Below, piece by piece: positions 33,286 through 44,718 of a DNA stretch of 64,000 nucleotides; within the stretch, counting starts at the first letter, position 1, and the number at the start of each line of letters is the position of its first letter. Origin of the DNA: CAVPHV01 sp963704825 (GTDB taxonomy: Bacteria; Actinomycetota; Acidimicrobiia; Spongiisociales; UBA5794); NCBI GenBank assembly GCA_963704825.1, contig CAVPHV010000021.1, forward strand, positions 60,957 through 124,956, in the 5' to 3' direction. The notes under the pieces were generated by a model. It did not search any database. It worked only from the letters and a program-made list of their open reading frames with translations, and was not told where the DNA came from. Position numbers and translations under genes: made by a program.

Positions 33286-34734
33286 CTAGTGGCGCCAGAG
33301 TTCTCGGTTGAACAGGATGACGATGGGCAGGATCTCGAGACGTCCGACGACCATCAGGGCCGACAAGAGCCACTTGCCGAGACCGGGCACTACGAGGTAG
33401 TTCTCGGTCGGGCCTACAAGACCAAGGCCCGGGCCGACATTGCCGAGTGACGACGCCACCGCTGAGACGGTCGACACGGCATCGAGTTGCGGGCCGAAGA
33501 TCGATCCGATGATGGCCAGAAGGAAGGTCCCCGTCATGAAGGCGAACATGTAGAGCAGGAAGAACGTTTGGATGGCCTCGACGATCTGATCGGGCACCGG
33601 TGCCTTGCCGACCCGGGTGACAAAGACACCGCGGGGGTAGATAAGGCGACGAACGTCGACCCGTGACGCCTCGTACAGCACCTCGAGGCGGTAGACCTTC
33701 ACGGCGCCCGAGGTTGAGCCCGCCATGCCGCCGACGAACATCATGCCGACGATCATGATCTGCAGCGCCGGCCCCCACAGGCCGAAGTCGGCAGTGCCGT
33801 ACCCGGTCGTCGTGATGATCGAAACCGTCGTGAACACGGCGTCTCGAATGACCTCGGCAACCGCTCCGCCCCAGGTGCCGATGACGATCAAGGCAGAAGC
33901 GCCGGCCATGATGATCATGTAGAGGCGGAACTCGGCGCTGCGCAGGTAGACCCGAGGATCGCGGCCCGCCCGGTAGTGCAGGGAGAACGAAGCACCGGCG
34001 AGCACCATGAAGATGATCACGATCCACTGGGCATAGGCCGAGAACGCCCCCATCGACCCGACATTGGTGCTGAAGCCCCCGGTCGACATCGTCGTCAGCG
34101 AGTGATTGATCGCTTCGAAGAGCGTCATGTCGCCGATCCACAGCAGCGCCGTCTCAACGACGGTGAGCAGCAGGTAGACGAGCCACAGGCGCTTGGCCGT
34201 CTCCCTGAAGCGAGGGGTCAGCCGATCGGGCGTCGGCCCCGGGCTCTCCGCCCTCGCCAACTGAACTGCCCCCATCCCCAACAGCGGGAGGATCGCCACC
34301 GAAAGCACGATGATGCCCATGCCGCCGATCCATTGGGTCAGCGAGCGCCAGAACTGGATGCCGTGCGGCAAGGCCCCAGGGTCGGGGATGATGGATGCAC
34401 CGGTAGTGGTGAACCCCGCGGCCGACTCGAACACGGCGTCGGTTACGTTGCCAATCGAGCCGGTGAACAGATAGGGAAGGGTCCCGAGCAGACACATCGC
34501 CGTCCACGCCAGACCAACCGTGGCAAAGCCCTCACGGGTGGTCAGCTCGCCGGGGCGGTCGAAGACCCTCCACAGCAGGACTCCGATGACAACGGTGACG
34601 GCGGCCGCCACCAGGATCAATACGGCATCGGACCATTCGCGGTAGATGGAGCTGACCACCACCGCCGAGAGCATCGAGGTGCCGATGGCGGCAACCACGG
34701 CCCCGACCACATGGAGCAGGTGGCGCCACTTCAC
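33286..34734 (-). CDS. trkH: Potassium uptake protein TrkH
   Basis: 482 residues from GTG 34734, 4 nt after the trkA stop. It is an integral membrane protein with about ten segments and the four pore-loop repeats of the Trk/Ktr family, e.g. AAGFTTTGAS, SLTTMSTGGFS, TTTGYGTADF and ASSLGNVGPGLG, which line the K+ path. Typical charged loops (QWIGGMGIIVLSVAILPLLG) are present. It works with the cytoplasmic nucleotide-binding TrkA encoded just upstream. Ordinary housekeeping function in turgor and pH control. Confidence 0.95.
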   Translation of the reverse strand: MKWRHLLHVVGAVVAAIGTSMLSAVVVSSIYREWSDAVLILVAAAVTVVIGVLLWRVFDRPGELTTREGFATVGLAWTAMCLLGTLPYLFTGSIGNVTDAVFESAAGFTTTGASIIPDPGALPHGIQFWRSLTQWIGGMGIIVLSVAILPLLGMGAVQLARAESPGPTPDRLTPRFRETAKRLWLVYLLLTVVETALLWIGDMTLFEAINHSLTTMSTGGFSTNVGSMGAFSAYAQWIVIIFMVLAGASFSLHYRAGRDPRVYLRSAEFRLYMIIMAGASALIVIGTWGGAVAEVIRDAVFTTVSIITTTGYGTADFGLWGPALQIMIVGMMFVGGMAGSTSGAVKVYRLEVLYEASRVDVRRLIYPRGVFVTRVGKAPVPDQIVEAIQTFFLLYMFAFMTGTFLLAIIGSIFGPQLDAVSTVSAVASSLGNVGPGLGLVGPTENYLVVPGLGKWLLSALMVVGRLEILPIVILFNRELWRH

Positions 34735-34738
34735 GAGG

Positions 34739-36067
34739 TCACCCGGAGAGCTTTTCGGCCGCAGAGATGCCGTCGGGCAACGCGATGACGATCAGGTGGT
34801 CGCCGACCTGAATCTCAGTGTCGCCGCGCGGGACGAAGGCTTCACCGTTGCGCTGCAAGCCTCCGATGATGACCGAACGATGAATCTTGAGATCGACGAG
34901 TGTCTTGCCGATGGCGGGGCTTTTCGGGCCGACCTCGAGTTCGATTGCCTCGGCCTCAGACCCCGGGATGGTGACGGCCGAATGGATCACGCCACGCCGA
35001 ACAAAGCGAAGTATCTCATTGGCAGCCGAAAGGCGAGAACTCACCGTTGCGTCGATACCTGAACCACCGAGCAAACCGACCAAGTCGGTATCGGTGAAAC
35101 GGGCGATGACCTCTCCGGCCCCGAGCGCCCTAGCCACCAAGCAACCCAGCAGATTCTGGCCATCCCAACCGGTGAGCGCCAGCACGGCGTCGCCGCTCCC
35201 GATCCCGATCGACTGCAGGGTCTTTGGTTCGGTAGGGTCACCGCAAACCACCACCGTATCGGGCAACAGCTCGGCGAGCCTCCGGCAGCGAGCCCGGTCG
35301 CCGTCGATGAGGGTGGTCGGTATGCCTCGCTCGGAGAGCATGGATGCGGTCATTCCGGCGAGACGGGTGGCGCCGAGGATGATGACCTTCTCGGCGGGGC
35401 TGTCGATGAGGCCCAGCAGTTCGTAGGGCTCTTCGATCGCATCGGCTTTGGCCATCAACAGAACATGGTCACCCGATTCGAGCATCGTGTTGCCGCGAGC
35501 AATCGTCGTCTGACCGCCTCGCACCACGGCGACCACGAGCCAATCCCAGTTGACGACGCTGGCCCGCAACTCCTCGAGCGTCGTGCCGACGAACGGCGAG
35601 GCCGAGTCAACGTAGGCTCCCACCAAGACGAGACCGCCGTCGGCGAACTCGATGAGTTCGGCAACATGCCCGTGGCTGACGAGGACCAGCAGGTCACGAG
35701 CGGCAGCCTCACCGGGGTCGATGACAAGGTCGACGCCGAGCGCCTCGACTTCGGCTTTGAGCTCAGGGTCTTCGACCCGGGCCACCTTGCGGGGAATCCC
35801 CAGCTTGGTGGCGGCATTGCAGGCGAGCACGTTGACCGCATCCGAGGAACTGACCGCCACGAGAAGATCAGCCTCGCTCAGCCCGGCTTGTTCGAGGGTG
35901 GCAGCGGAAGCGCCGTTGCCGGTGATCACCAGGCAGTCGAGTTCTGACTGCATCTGGGCGGCCCGTTCAGCTGAGGACTCGATGACTACGACGTCTTGAC
36001 CCTCGAGCGAAAAACGCTCAGCGAGGTACGAACCAACAGCCCCGGCTCCGACGATGACAATCTTCAT
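34739..36067 (-). CDS. trkA: Trk potassium uptake regulator TrkA
   Basis: 442 residues from ATG 36067. Two tandem RCK units are seen: the first begins MKIVIVGAGAVGSYLAERF (NAD-binding Gly motif), the second VIILGATRLAGMTASML near residue 230, each followed by a TrkA-C region (VGPKSPAIGKTLVDLKI, QVGDHLIVIALPDG). It binds NADH/NAD+ or ATP/ADP and gates TrkH. It forms a two-gene operon with trkH. Confidence 0.95.
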   Translation of the reverse strand: MKIVIVGAGAVGSYLAERFSLEGQDVVVIESSAERAAQMQSELDCLVITGNGASAATLEQAGLSEADLLVAVSSSDAVNVLACNAATKLGIPRKVARVEDPELKAEVEALGVDLVIDPGEAAARDLLVLVSHGHVAELIEFADGGLVLVGAYVDSASPFVGTTLEELRASVVNWDWLVVAVVRGGQTTIARGNTMLESGDHVLLMAKADAIEEPYELLGLIDSPAEKVIILGATRLAGMTASMLSERGIPTTLIDGDRARCRRLAELLPDTVVVCGDPTEPKTLQSIGIGSGDAVLALTGWDGQNLLGCLVARALGAGEVIARFTDTDLVGLLGGSGIDATVSSRLSAANEILRFVRRGVIHSAVTIPGSEAEAIELEVGPKSPAIGKTLVDLKIHRSVIIGGLQRNGEAFVPRGDTEIQVGDHLIVIALPDGISAAEKLSG

Positions 36068-36239
36068 GCCGGATGCAGGTTAGGCGCTGGCACCACACCG
36101 CCCCAGGCGAGCTACCTGAGGCTCCTATGACCATGGCCTAGGCGATCAGAGAACCGCGTGACCCGGAGCCCTCCTTCATGAGCGACCTTCCCGCCGCGAG
36201 CGATCCCGCCGGCATGCTGCGATACGTTGCCAGCCGGCG

Positions 36240-36541
36240 TCACCGCCAGACCCGACGGATCGGGACGAAGCCGAAGTCGTCGATGATGGGCGGGCCGAGG
36301 CCGTCGATCACGACGCGGTGCCCGGTCCAGACCTCACCCGGGCGCAGGTTCGCCGACACCCACGACCCATCGGAGCAAAGGTATTCGAGCCGGGTCTGGT
36401 ACCGGGAAAGGACTCGCGGACCACACCGTCGGGGAACTCGAGAACCCAGGGATTCACCCCATCAGGGACCGACAGGACCGGCAACGGTTCGGTCAAGTCG
36501 AGGATGAATCCGCGACAGGGGCGATGCAGCCCGGGACTCAA
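36240..36541 (-). pseudogene. Remnant of a small protein gene with a frameshift
   Basis: Minus-strand frame from about 36541 reads FILDLTEPLPVLSVPDGVN, WVLEFPDGVVRESFPG, and then, after a one-base shift near 36400, TRLEYLCSDGSWVSANLRPG and PPIIDDFGFVPIRRVW ending at TGA 36240. Both halves look protein-like and continue in sense, so a single small gene (about 100 residues) seems to be broken here. I do not recognise the family. The rest of 36068-36717 shows no convincing gene. Confidence 0.35.
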
Positions 36542-36717
36542 GACCCTATGAGCCTTGCGAGGAGAGGATCCACGCCAATGACTAGCGCGTCCAGCAACCC
36601 AGGAAACCCTGCCGCCGTCGGCCAGGAACGCGCCCGAGTCTGACCCAAAACGCGTTATGGTGACCGAAGAGGCGTAGGGCCTCGCGACACGACCAGGGGT
36701 ATGACAAGGTGGGAATC

Positions 36718-39700
36718 ATGAATCGTCATTTGTTGTGGATGACGCTGCTCGTCACTGTTGCCGCCGCGGCACTGCCGGTGCCACATGCAGAAGCCGCAAC
36801 CATTGCCGAAATCGTCAGCGACAACCCGGTGAACTGGACGCCGGATGTGCTCGATGGCCAGGTGGAGGCGATTGCCCAGGTCGGCAATCGGATCATCATC
36901 GGCGGCACCTTCACCCAGGTCGAAGACAATGCCGGAGTCCACAACCGCTCCCGGATCGCCGCCTTCAACGCCTCGACTGGCACGGTCGACCCCGGTTTCA
37001 GCCCGACACTTGATGGCGTCGTCACCGCCATCGTCCCTGCAGCAGACGGGACCTCGATCTACATCACCGGCGGGTTCAACACCGTCAACGGCACCATCGA
37101 ACGCAAGGTGGCCAAACTCGATCTTGCCACCGGTGCCCGCGTCGCCGGATTCGACACCCCCTACATCCTCAACCAGGTCCGTGATGCCCGCCTCGTCGGT
37201 GACGAGTTGGTCATCGCTGGAGCGTTTGCCGCCGTCGGCAGTGACCCACGGACCGCGCTTGCCAGCCTCGACGCTGCCACCGGCGACCTGACCTCTTTTG
37301 TGAACCTCGAGTTTGCCGGTGTCCACAGCGGCGGCTCCACCCTCGTCTCCAAGATCGACGTCACGCCCAATGGGCAGAAACTCCTTGCGATCGGCAACTT
37401 CACCAGTGTTGAAGCGCAAACCCGCGATCAGGTTGCCCTCATCGACCTCAGCGGACCGACGGCGACCCTCGCCAATTGGTACACGCCGTTTTTCGAGTCG
37501 CAGTGCGCCCCGGTGTTCAACACCTTCATGCGAGACCTCGACATCGACGCCACCGGGCAGTTCGCCGTCATCTCGACCACCGGTGCCTATCGCGGCGGGA
37601 TCGAGGCGGGGGTGTCGTGCGACACGATCTCGCGGTGGGAACTCAACATGACGGGCACCAACCTCGAGTCCACCTGGACCACGTACACGGGTGGCGACAC
37701 CACGTACGCGGTGGAGATAGGCCCCGGCGTTGTCTACGCCGGCGGCCACATGCGCTGGGTCAACAACCCCTACCAGGGCGACTACGCCGGACCGGGTTCC
37801 ATTCCGCGCGAAGGGATCGTGGCGCTCGATACCGTCAACGGAATGCCGTTCTCGTGGGATCCGGGCCGCGCCCGGGGAGTCGGCGTCTTCGACATGCTGC
37901 TGACGGATGCCGGGCTTTGGGCCGGCAGCGACACGAACCGCTGGGGCGGCGAGATCCACATGAAGCTGGCCATGTTCCCCAGCGCTTCAGGCACCGAGGT
38001 CGAGGCCTACCAAACGGGAAGTCTCCCCAACCACGTGAGCGCTCTTGGCAGGATTGCCTCCGCCGGGACACCCGACCCTGCGGTGCTCTACCGGGTGAAT
38101 GCCGGTGGATCGGCTCTGCCCAGCGCCGACGACGGACCCGATTGGGAAAGCGACACGGCGACCACGTCGCCTTATCGCAACTCCGGCAGCAACCGGTCCG
38201 ACTGGCCGGCGGTGCACTACGTCGAACCCAGCGTCCCCTCCGAGGACTTCGATCGGGTCCCACTGCAGGTCTTTGCCAGCGAGCGCTGGGATCCCAGCAG
38301 CGGTGCCGAACTGACATGGAGCTTCCCGGTGACGGCGGGCACGCCGATTCAGGTGCGGCTCTATTTCGCCAACCGCTGCCGCTGCACCGACCAGCCGGGA
38401 GAACGGGTCTTCGACGTCGACGTCGAGGGAACCGAGGCCATCAATGAACTCGACATCACGGCGGACCACGGCCACGAAACGGCCGTCGCATACACCTTCG
38501 ACCTCGTCAGCGACGGGGCGGTCGACATCGTGCTTCGTCACGTCGTCGAGAACCCCCTGATCAACGGCATCGAGATCGTACAAACCGGCGTTGCCGGAGG
38601 AACCATCACCAGCGACGACAACGTCCTGCGCCGCTACCTCGACCCGGCCACCGGAGCAGACGCACCGGTTGCCACCGCGGGAACCGAGGCGTGGCGGTGG
38701 GCCCGGGGCGGGTTCATGGTCGACTCGACCGTGTACACCGGCTGGGCCGACGGGTCCATGATGATGCGGTCGCTCGATGGCGGAACCTGGGGCACCCCAT
38801 CACGGATCGCGCTCTTCGGGAACAACGTCATCCCGACGACCTACGACATCACGGGAATGTTCTTCGACCCGATCGACGAGCGCGTGTACTACACACTCGC
38901 CGGAGACTCATCACTGTATTGGCGCTGGTTCACACCAGAGAGCCACTCGTTGGGCGCCACCGCCTTCACCGCCACCGGTGCGGTCGGTGCGCTCGACCCG
39001 ACCCGGGTGCGCGGCATGTTCCTCGCCGACGGGTGGATCTACTTCGCAAACGCAGCCAACGGAAACCTGTTGCGGATCGGCTTCGGCGGCGGGGTCGTGT
39101 CCGGGTCTGCGAGCGTGGTCGACACCGGATCGGATTGGCGCAGCAGGGCGCTGATCGTGTCCAGCAATCTGGCGCCGACTGCGGTTGCCAGCGGCGACTG
39201 CTCGTTCCGTGAGTGCGATTTCAACGGGACCGGATCGACCGACGCTGACGGCACCATCGTCTCGTACGACTGGGACTTCGGCGGCGGCTCCACGGACAGC
39301 GGTGCCACCGTGTCACACCGTTACGACGACATCGGACCGCACACCGCCACCCTCACCGTCACCGACAACGAGGGACTGACGGCGACGGACCACGGTCGAG
39401 GTGAACGCCACCAACGCTCCCCCGGTGGCGTCGTTCACAGCGGATTGCGACTTCCCCGACTGCGACTTCGACGCCACCGGGTCGACGGACGACGGCACCA
39501 TCGTCAGCTACAGCTGGGACTTCGGCGACGGCACGAATGCGTTCCGGCGCCACGGTGTCACACACCTACGACCAACCCGGTGACTACGACGTGACGCTCA
39601 CGGTGACCGACAACGACGACGCCACCGGCGACACCACAACGACGGTCGAGAGTCCGGCGGCGGTCCATCTCCACGACCTCTTGCCGCGACCCTTCGACCG

Positions 39701-39989
39701 CGAAGGAGACCAGTGGGTCGCCAGGACGGTGGTGAAGGTGCGTGATGCCGACGGCTTCAAGGTCGAGGGCGTGGTGATCACTGCGAAGTTCGGCCTCGGG
39801 AAGATGAGGACGTGCACAACCAATGCGGACGGCAAGTGCAAGGTCAAGGCTCCGGTTCCGGACTCCAAGCCCAAGATCCCACTCGAGATCATCGGCGTCG
39901 ACTGGGCAGGTGGGTACGACCCGAGCGCCAACGTCGACACCGACGGCGATGGCAACGGGGCGACGACCAAGGTCTTCCGCCCGTTTTAG
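36718..39989 (+). pseudogene. Secreted propeller / malectin / PKD-domain protein, two frameshifts
   Basis: ATG 36718 with AAGGTGGG upstream and a signal peptide (MNRHLLWMTLLVTVAAAALP). Residues about 30-460 form a propeller-like repeat region (IAQVGNRIIIGGTFTQVED). About 500-640 resemble malectin, a sugar-binding fold (YVEPSVPSEDF, RLYFANRCRC, HVVENPLINGIEI). A second propeller-like stretch reaches about 815, followed by a PKD domain (DFNGTGSTDADGTIVSYDWDF). Near 39390 the frame shifts and a second PKD (DFDATGSTDDGTIVSYSWDFG) follows. Near 39550 it shifts again and runs to 39989 (TVTDNDDATGD... VVKVRDADGFKV...). Both shifts are of +1 type. About 1090 residues in all if repaired. Assembly error or true mutation cannot be separated here. 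Confidence 0.75.
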
Positions 39990-40083
39990 GAGGGGTCGAG
40001 CGCCAGACTGGGCCGCAGGTCTGCTTGCCGGTGACGCCGTGCTGCGCTATTAATTGTGTCAGGGCTTGGAGGAAACAGGCGAT

Positions 40084-40437
40084 ATGCGGGCACTTCACCG
40101 CAACGGGGTATCGCGGAGCATCGAGGTATTGGATGGCAATACCAACCTGCTCGTGGTGCCGCACAGACGAGGGGTCGGCGACCAGACCGAGGTCGTACTC
40201 CATATTCTGAACTGGGACTTCAGCCGGGTCGCTGAGGAAGCCAGTTCGAACGGGCGCGTGCGCTTCTTCATCCCGGCGCGACTGCTGGCTGGGATCGACC
40301 GGCCGCGCTTCGACCTGTTCGCCTCGGGTTCGGTCATCGAGGGCAACCCCACGGTGCGCCGGTCCGAGACCCGTCCCGGCTACGTCATCGAGATCCCCCA
40401 ACTCCCTGCCAGCGCGGTTCTGCGGGTGACCCGGTAG
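40084..40437 (+). CDS. Short protein resembling the C-terminal end of a larger enzyme
   Basis: 117 residues from ATG 40084; no strong ribosome-binding site (GGAGGAAA at 40067-40074 is 9 nt upstream). The fold looks like an all-beta C-terminal domain (TNLLVVPHRRG, VVLHILNWDFSRV, VRFFIPARLL, GYVIEIPQLPASAVLRVTR) such as closes many glycosidases. No N-terminal catalytic part is found upstream; the region before it is the end of the PKD gene. It may be a leftover of a deleted glycosyl hydrolase. Family assignment is weak. Confidence 0.5.
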   Translation: MRALHRNGVSRSIEVLDGNTNLLVVPHRRGVGDQTEVVLHILNWDFSRVAEEASSNGRVRFFIPARLLAGIDRPRFDLFASGSVIEGNPTVRRSETRPGYVIEIPQLPASAVLRVTR

Positions 40438-40576
40438 AGGCGGTTCGCTTGCGCAGGTCGGCCACCGGCGATGCAGGTCCCGCAGGAATCAGACCAATCT
40501 TGGGGTCATTCGGCCTTAGAGCCTTCGCCCGAGTTCGAGTAGTCTCGTGGCAGGACATGGAAGCAAGGGGGAATGG

Positions 40577-41701
40577 ATGAATGCTGTAGCTACGCCCAGG
40601 TCGCTGGTTCTGAGTTCCGCTGCGATGCTTGTGATGACGGCGATGACGCTGCTCCCGGCTCGCACCGCCGACGCAGTGCCTCCGCTGTGTGACGGGAAGC
40701 CCGCCACCATCGTGGGAACCCCCGGCGACGACGTGCTCAAGGGAACCGACGGTGACGACGTGATCGTCGCACTGGGCGGGGATGATCGGCTGGTAGGCGG
40801 CGATGGAAACGACACCCTGTGCGCGGATGACGGCGATGACACCCTTGTGGGCGGTGCCGGCAATGACGTGCTCATAGGCGGCCCCGGTTCGGATTGGGTT
40901 GCCTATGGTCTCGCCCCCCAACGCATCGTGCTCCGCCTCGACATCGGGACTGCAACAGGGTGGGGAACCGACGAGCTGGAGACCATCGAGAACATCGTCG
41001 GATCACAATGGTCTGACCATCTCGTCGGCGATGGTTCCCGGAACGTGATCAAGGGCAACGACGGTTTCGACACGATCGAGGGTCGACAGGGCAACGATCA
41101 CGTGCTCGGTGGTCCCGGCGACGACCTGCTCTGGGGCGAAGAAGGCAACGACGTGGTCGACGGCCACGACGGAAACGACAGCTTGTACGGCGAATGGGGT
41201 GATGATCTCCTCCGGGGTGGCCCAGACGATGATTGGATCGAGCCGGGCTTCGGCGACGACACCGTCAAGGGAGGGAACGGCCGGGACTTCCTATCGCTGT
41301 TCCGCGCTCCCAACGGCGTCATCGTCGACCTCAAGGCCGGCACCGCATCGGGGTTTGGGGACGACACCCTGGCGGGGATCACGTATGTCTTCGGCACGAG
41401 ACATGACGACGTCATCATGGGCAACGGCGCCGACAACGAGCTCCGGGGATGGTACGGGGACGACGTACTCATTGGCCGAGGCGGCAACGATTCCTTGCAG
41501 GGCGACATCGGTGACGATGTCCTCAAGGGCGGCGACGGTGACGACGAGCTGCTCGGCAACGACGGCGACGACCGGCTCGCCGGCTGGACCGGCAACGATC
41601 ATCTCAACGGCGGCGACGGCATCGACACGCTCGACGGCGGCGACAACAATGACGAATGCACCCGTGGCGAGGTGTACGAGTCGTGCGAGGTGATTCTGTA
41701 G
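40577..41701 (+). CDS. Sec-exported RTX-type calcium-binding protein
   Basis: 374 residues from ATG 40577 with AAGGGGGA upstream. A signal peptide (MNAVATPRSLVLSSAAMLV, ending near TADA) is followed by LCDGKPATIVGT, RTX repeats (GDDVLKGTDGDDVI), a connecting module (WVAYGLAPQRIVLRLDIGTA, TIENIVGSQ), a long central RTX block, a second connecting module (FRAPNGVIVDLKAGTASG) and a third RTX block. It ends DECTRGEVYESCEVIL. It is the clearest complete example of the architecture shared by the RTX genes in the window. Role unknown; the beta-roll needs Ca2+ outside the cell. Confidence 0.9.
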   Translation: MNAVATPRSLVLSSAAMLVMTAMTLLPARTADAVPPLCDGKPATIVGTPGDDVLKGTDGDDVIVALGGDDRLVGGDGNDTLCADDGDDTLVGGAGNDVLIGGPGSDWVAYGLAPQRIVLRLDIGTATGWGTDELETIENIVGSQWSDHLVGDGSRNVIKGNDGFDTIEGRQGNDHVLGGPGDDLLWGEEGNDVVDGHDGNDSLYGEWGDDLLRGGPDDDWIEPGFGDDTVKGGNGRDFLSLFRAPNGVIVDLKAGTASGFGDDTLAGITYVFGTRHDDVIMGNGADNELRGWYGDDVLIGRGGNDSLQGDIGDDVLKGGDGDDELLGNDGDDRLAGWTGNDHLNGGDGIDTLDGGDNNDECTRGEVYESCEVIL

Positions 41702-41717
41702 CGGGGCGCCGGCGCAG

Positions 41718-42037
41718 CTACGTGGGTCGCAGCTTCTCGGGTCTGGTGAGGACCGGCCTCCACACCTGGCCGGCCTCTTCACCCTGAGGACATGGCTTTC
41801 CGTTCTCGAAACAGATGGTGCATCGTCCGGGAAATCCAAAACCCCCAGCGCCCGATGCCTCCGGCCGGCGTCCTCGGCGCATCTCGGACAGACTGCAGAG
41901 ACAAAGAGAACGACCGGCGAGTGCGAAGTGTCGGCGCCGCACAGCGCCACATCCCACGAACCGCGGCAACACACGATGTGTTCGAAGGGATCGCCGCGGT
42001 CGAGGCTCTCGTCGACCTCGAGCGGGACTGTGGTCAC
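41718..42037 (-). pseudogene. Small cysteine-rich (zinc-binding-like) protein, frameshifted
   Basis: From GTG 42037 the minus strand reads FEHIVCCRGSWDVALCGAD and then VSAVCPRCAEDAG, a pattern seen in small actinobacterial zinc-binding proteins. Near 41855 the frame must change to continue as RCTICFENGKPCPQGEEAG and end at TAG 41718. Without the shift the frame runs on antisense through the RTX gene. The remaining part of 41702-42207 shows nothing else convincing. Confidence 0.4.
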
Positions 42038-42207
42038 CGACCTGCCGACCGATTCCGTGAGCCGAGTGTTCGTGACCGCGCTCGAGGAGCTCGTTCAACA
42101 AGCTTCCGCTGCCCGGCGGGGGTGCCGTTCTCCTCTAGAGCCTGCGCTTGGCGCCACTGAAGATGGTCACTGGAGATGTGAGGAGAATCCGTAGACAGGA
42201 GTGGCAG

Positions 42208-44710
42208 ATGGGGAAACGCACCGGTCTGGCCTTGTTCTTGTGCCTGATCCTGCTGAGCGGCTTGCCGGCGGCGGCGACCGAGGGCACGGAGCAGCCAACC
42301 GAACCGTCCGCGGCTGTCGACCCGGCGCCCACGTTGGCCGATCAAGAGTCCTCCGATACCGCCTCGGTTCTGCCTGAAGAACCGCTCGCCGCAGCCGTCG
42401 CCGGCTGGCGGACGAAACCTGGCCAAGTCTTGCGTACGCTGAGCCTGCGAACGGTACGGGCGTGGGCCACGCCGGGATGCGTCGACATCAACGACGGCTG
42501 TTTCCCCGACCCGGTGGCCGGGCGCTATGTCACCGTCGGTCCGGCAATGAAGATGTACGAGAGCGGCGGCGGAGGCCTCCGGGCCCGGGATGAGTCGCGG
42601 CCGGTAGACGTCAACCTCGGTGTCTTCCGGGCTGGGCTCGGCAAGATCAAATTGCTAGGACCGAACGGCCTATGGGTTGGGTTCGACGAGCGCGACGGCA
42701 AACGGTACGTCAGCGCCATACGGTCGAAATTCGACCGCGCCGCTCGATTGAAGGTCGAGTCCGTTCCGGAGTACGCCCTGAGCCGACACAACACGAGACG
42801 CGCTGACCGCAGCGGGCGTTCCTCTGGATGGCCTCGTCTGCCTCAAGGCCTTCGGCGCAAACAACAAGCCGCTGGGGCGCCTCGGGCTGACCAACCCGAC
42901 GAGACCCCAGCCGCTCCTGAGGCTCTATGCCAACGGGAAATGTGGCAACTTCCCTCGAGGTCTGTTCCACACCGATGTGCCCGACAACACAAGCGTCACC
43001 GCCGCGGTCCCGACGCAACTCCAACACCCGTTGTTGCCGGTGCTGTTCGTCCCACCCAACCGGAAGGCGACCCCGTTCGCCACCAAGGCCGAATGGGACG
43101 CTGCTGCCGGCCTCGTTGACACGTACTTCGACAATGCCGACCTGGAGTACAACTGGCTGCTGGACCTCGCCGGCGTGCAACTCGACAACATCGACAAGGC
43201 CGTTTCTGATGCGAGCATCCTGGAGCCACCCCCTCCGACCGCACCCGAAGAGGACACTACCGGCACCGTCGTGGGAGCCTTCGCCAGCCTTGGCGGCCTG
43301 ATTCCTGGGATCGGACCTTTGTTCACGATCGCCGGCGCCACCTATTCGATCTGCAGCTCTGGAATCTTCCTTGGCGTCGACGAGCCAGATCCGCAGGAGC
43401 CACGACTGCTCGCGTCCGTCCAGAACGCGGTTGGGTTCAAGTACACGGAGCTCCAGGATCAACTCCGGGACAACATCCTCGAGGCCGGGGAGGACCTTGC
43501 GATACTGCAAGACCGCATACTGGGCAACTGCGACAGATTCGATGGGTGTGCATCTCACCGCGGCTTGGCCGCGTGGCTGCAAGTCGGCCCACGATTCAAC
43601 CGGACCCGTGCCCGCGAGCTGACGGAACACACGGTCGCCTCGTTCGAGCGTGAGGCGTGGCTCCAGATGCTTGCCACTCGCGGCCGCAAGATATTGCTGA
43701 AGGGGGAGCCCGCCGGACCGGGCTGTGCCGATCCCCAGGTACTTCGCACATGGTACGAAGAGACGGAGGACACGAGCCGTATCTCGCCGTACCTCCACGC
43801 CTCGCTGCGATGCAATCACGCCAGCAGAGAGTCGGACCTCGACGTCTGGGGCATCGGGCTCCGCAACGACGGCGGAGCCGGCGAGACCAAGCTGAACCAG
43901 AAGTGGGTGAAGCGCCTGTTTGCCCGCTACAACGAGGATAAGCCCCTTGGTGCGGACGCCCGACCCCTGTGGGGCGGGCTCGAGATCCCCAGACACCTCG
44001 TGGCCTGCACCCTGGACCACAAGGCCGAGGACAACAGTTGGATTCCGACCGATGCGTGCCACTTCAACTACACCCGCGCCAATGGAGACCACGAACTAGC
44101 AGAGAACTGGGGAATAGGCGACGATGACCAACAGAAGTGGCGTGAGCGGTTGATACATCGCGAATTCAACATGGCGTTGTGGATGGTCGACCAGGCGCAG
44201 GTGGAGCGGGGCAGGAAAGTCCTCGACGTGGACGTGCTCCCCGGCCATGAGACACGGGCCGCGTGGTCGGGTTGCGATGCCGAGGTCACCTCAGCCTCCA
44301 GCGGTTCGGCGCCCGTCTTGACCTGGCTCTATGTCCTGAATGTGACCGGGAGCAGCACCGAGGCCGGCTACGACCTCCACGTCAGAGCACTCGACACAAC
44401 CGGTGAACCCGTTGGCGAGGTCTGGACGATCGGCGCCGACGAGGCGTCCCGATTCGCCAGACCCCTCGTCACGACGGTGGACACGTATGGCACCTATATC
44501 CCTCGGCACGTTGCCTACATCGGACAGGCCTTCGAGATCACGGCAACCGGAACCGATGGGAAAGAGCACTGTCTCGGCCGCTGGACAGCCATCCACCCTG
44601 ATGACAGACCAGGCGCCGAAGGCACGTGGCCACAGCACGTCTACAGCGTCGCCGAGGTCCACCACCTCGTCGTCCCCAACGGGCCGATCCGGACGGCACT
44701 TCCCGAATGA
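42208..44710 (+). pseudogene. Large secreted protein of unknown function with one frameshift
   Basis: ATG 42208 (GGAGTGGCAG upstream) begins a signal peptide (MGKRTGLALFLCLILLSGLPA) and about 190 residues in one frame. Near 42795 the frame shifts by +1 and continues ALTAAGVPLDGLVCLKAFG, YANGKCGNFPRGLFHTDVPD, then runs open to 44710. About 830 residues in all. A hydrophobic Gly-rich segment (GAFASLGGLIPGIGPLFTIAG) near residue 360 could insert in or cross a membrane. Many Cys and Trp residues in the second half suggest an extracellular fold. The next gene starts at the same point (ATGA overlap possible), so the two are probably co-transcribed. No family recognised. Confidence 0.65.
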
Positions 44711-44718
44711 GGGGGAAC

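Noticed and set aside
36178..36507. 109-codon plus-strand frame between trkA and the PKD gene
   Set aside because: Arg/Pro/Ser-rich without a pattern; the opposite strand holds two more protein-like pieces.
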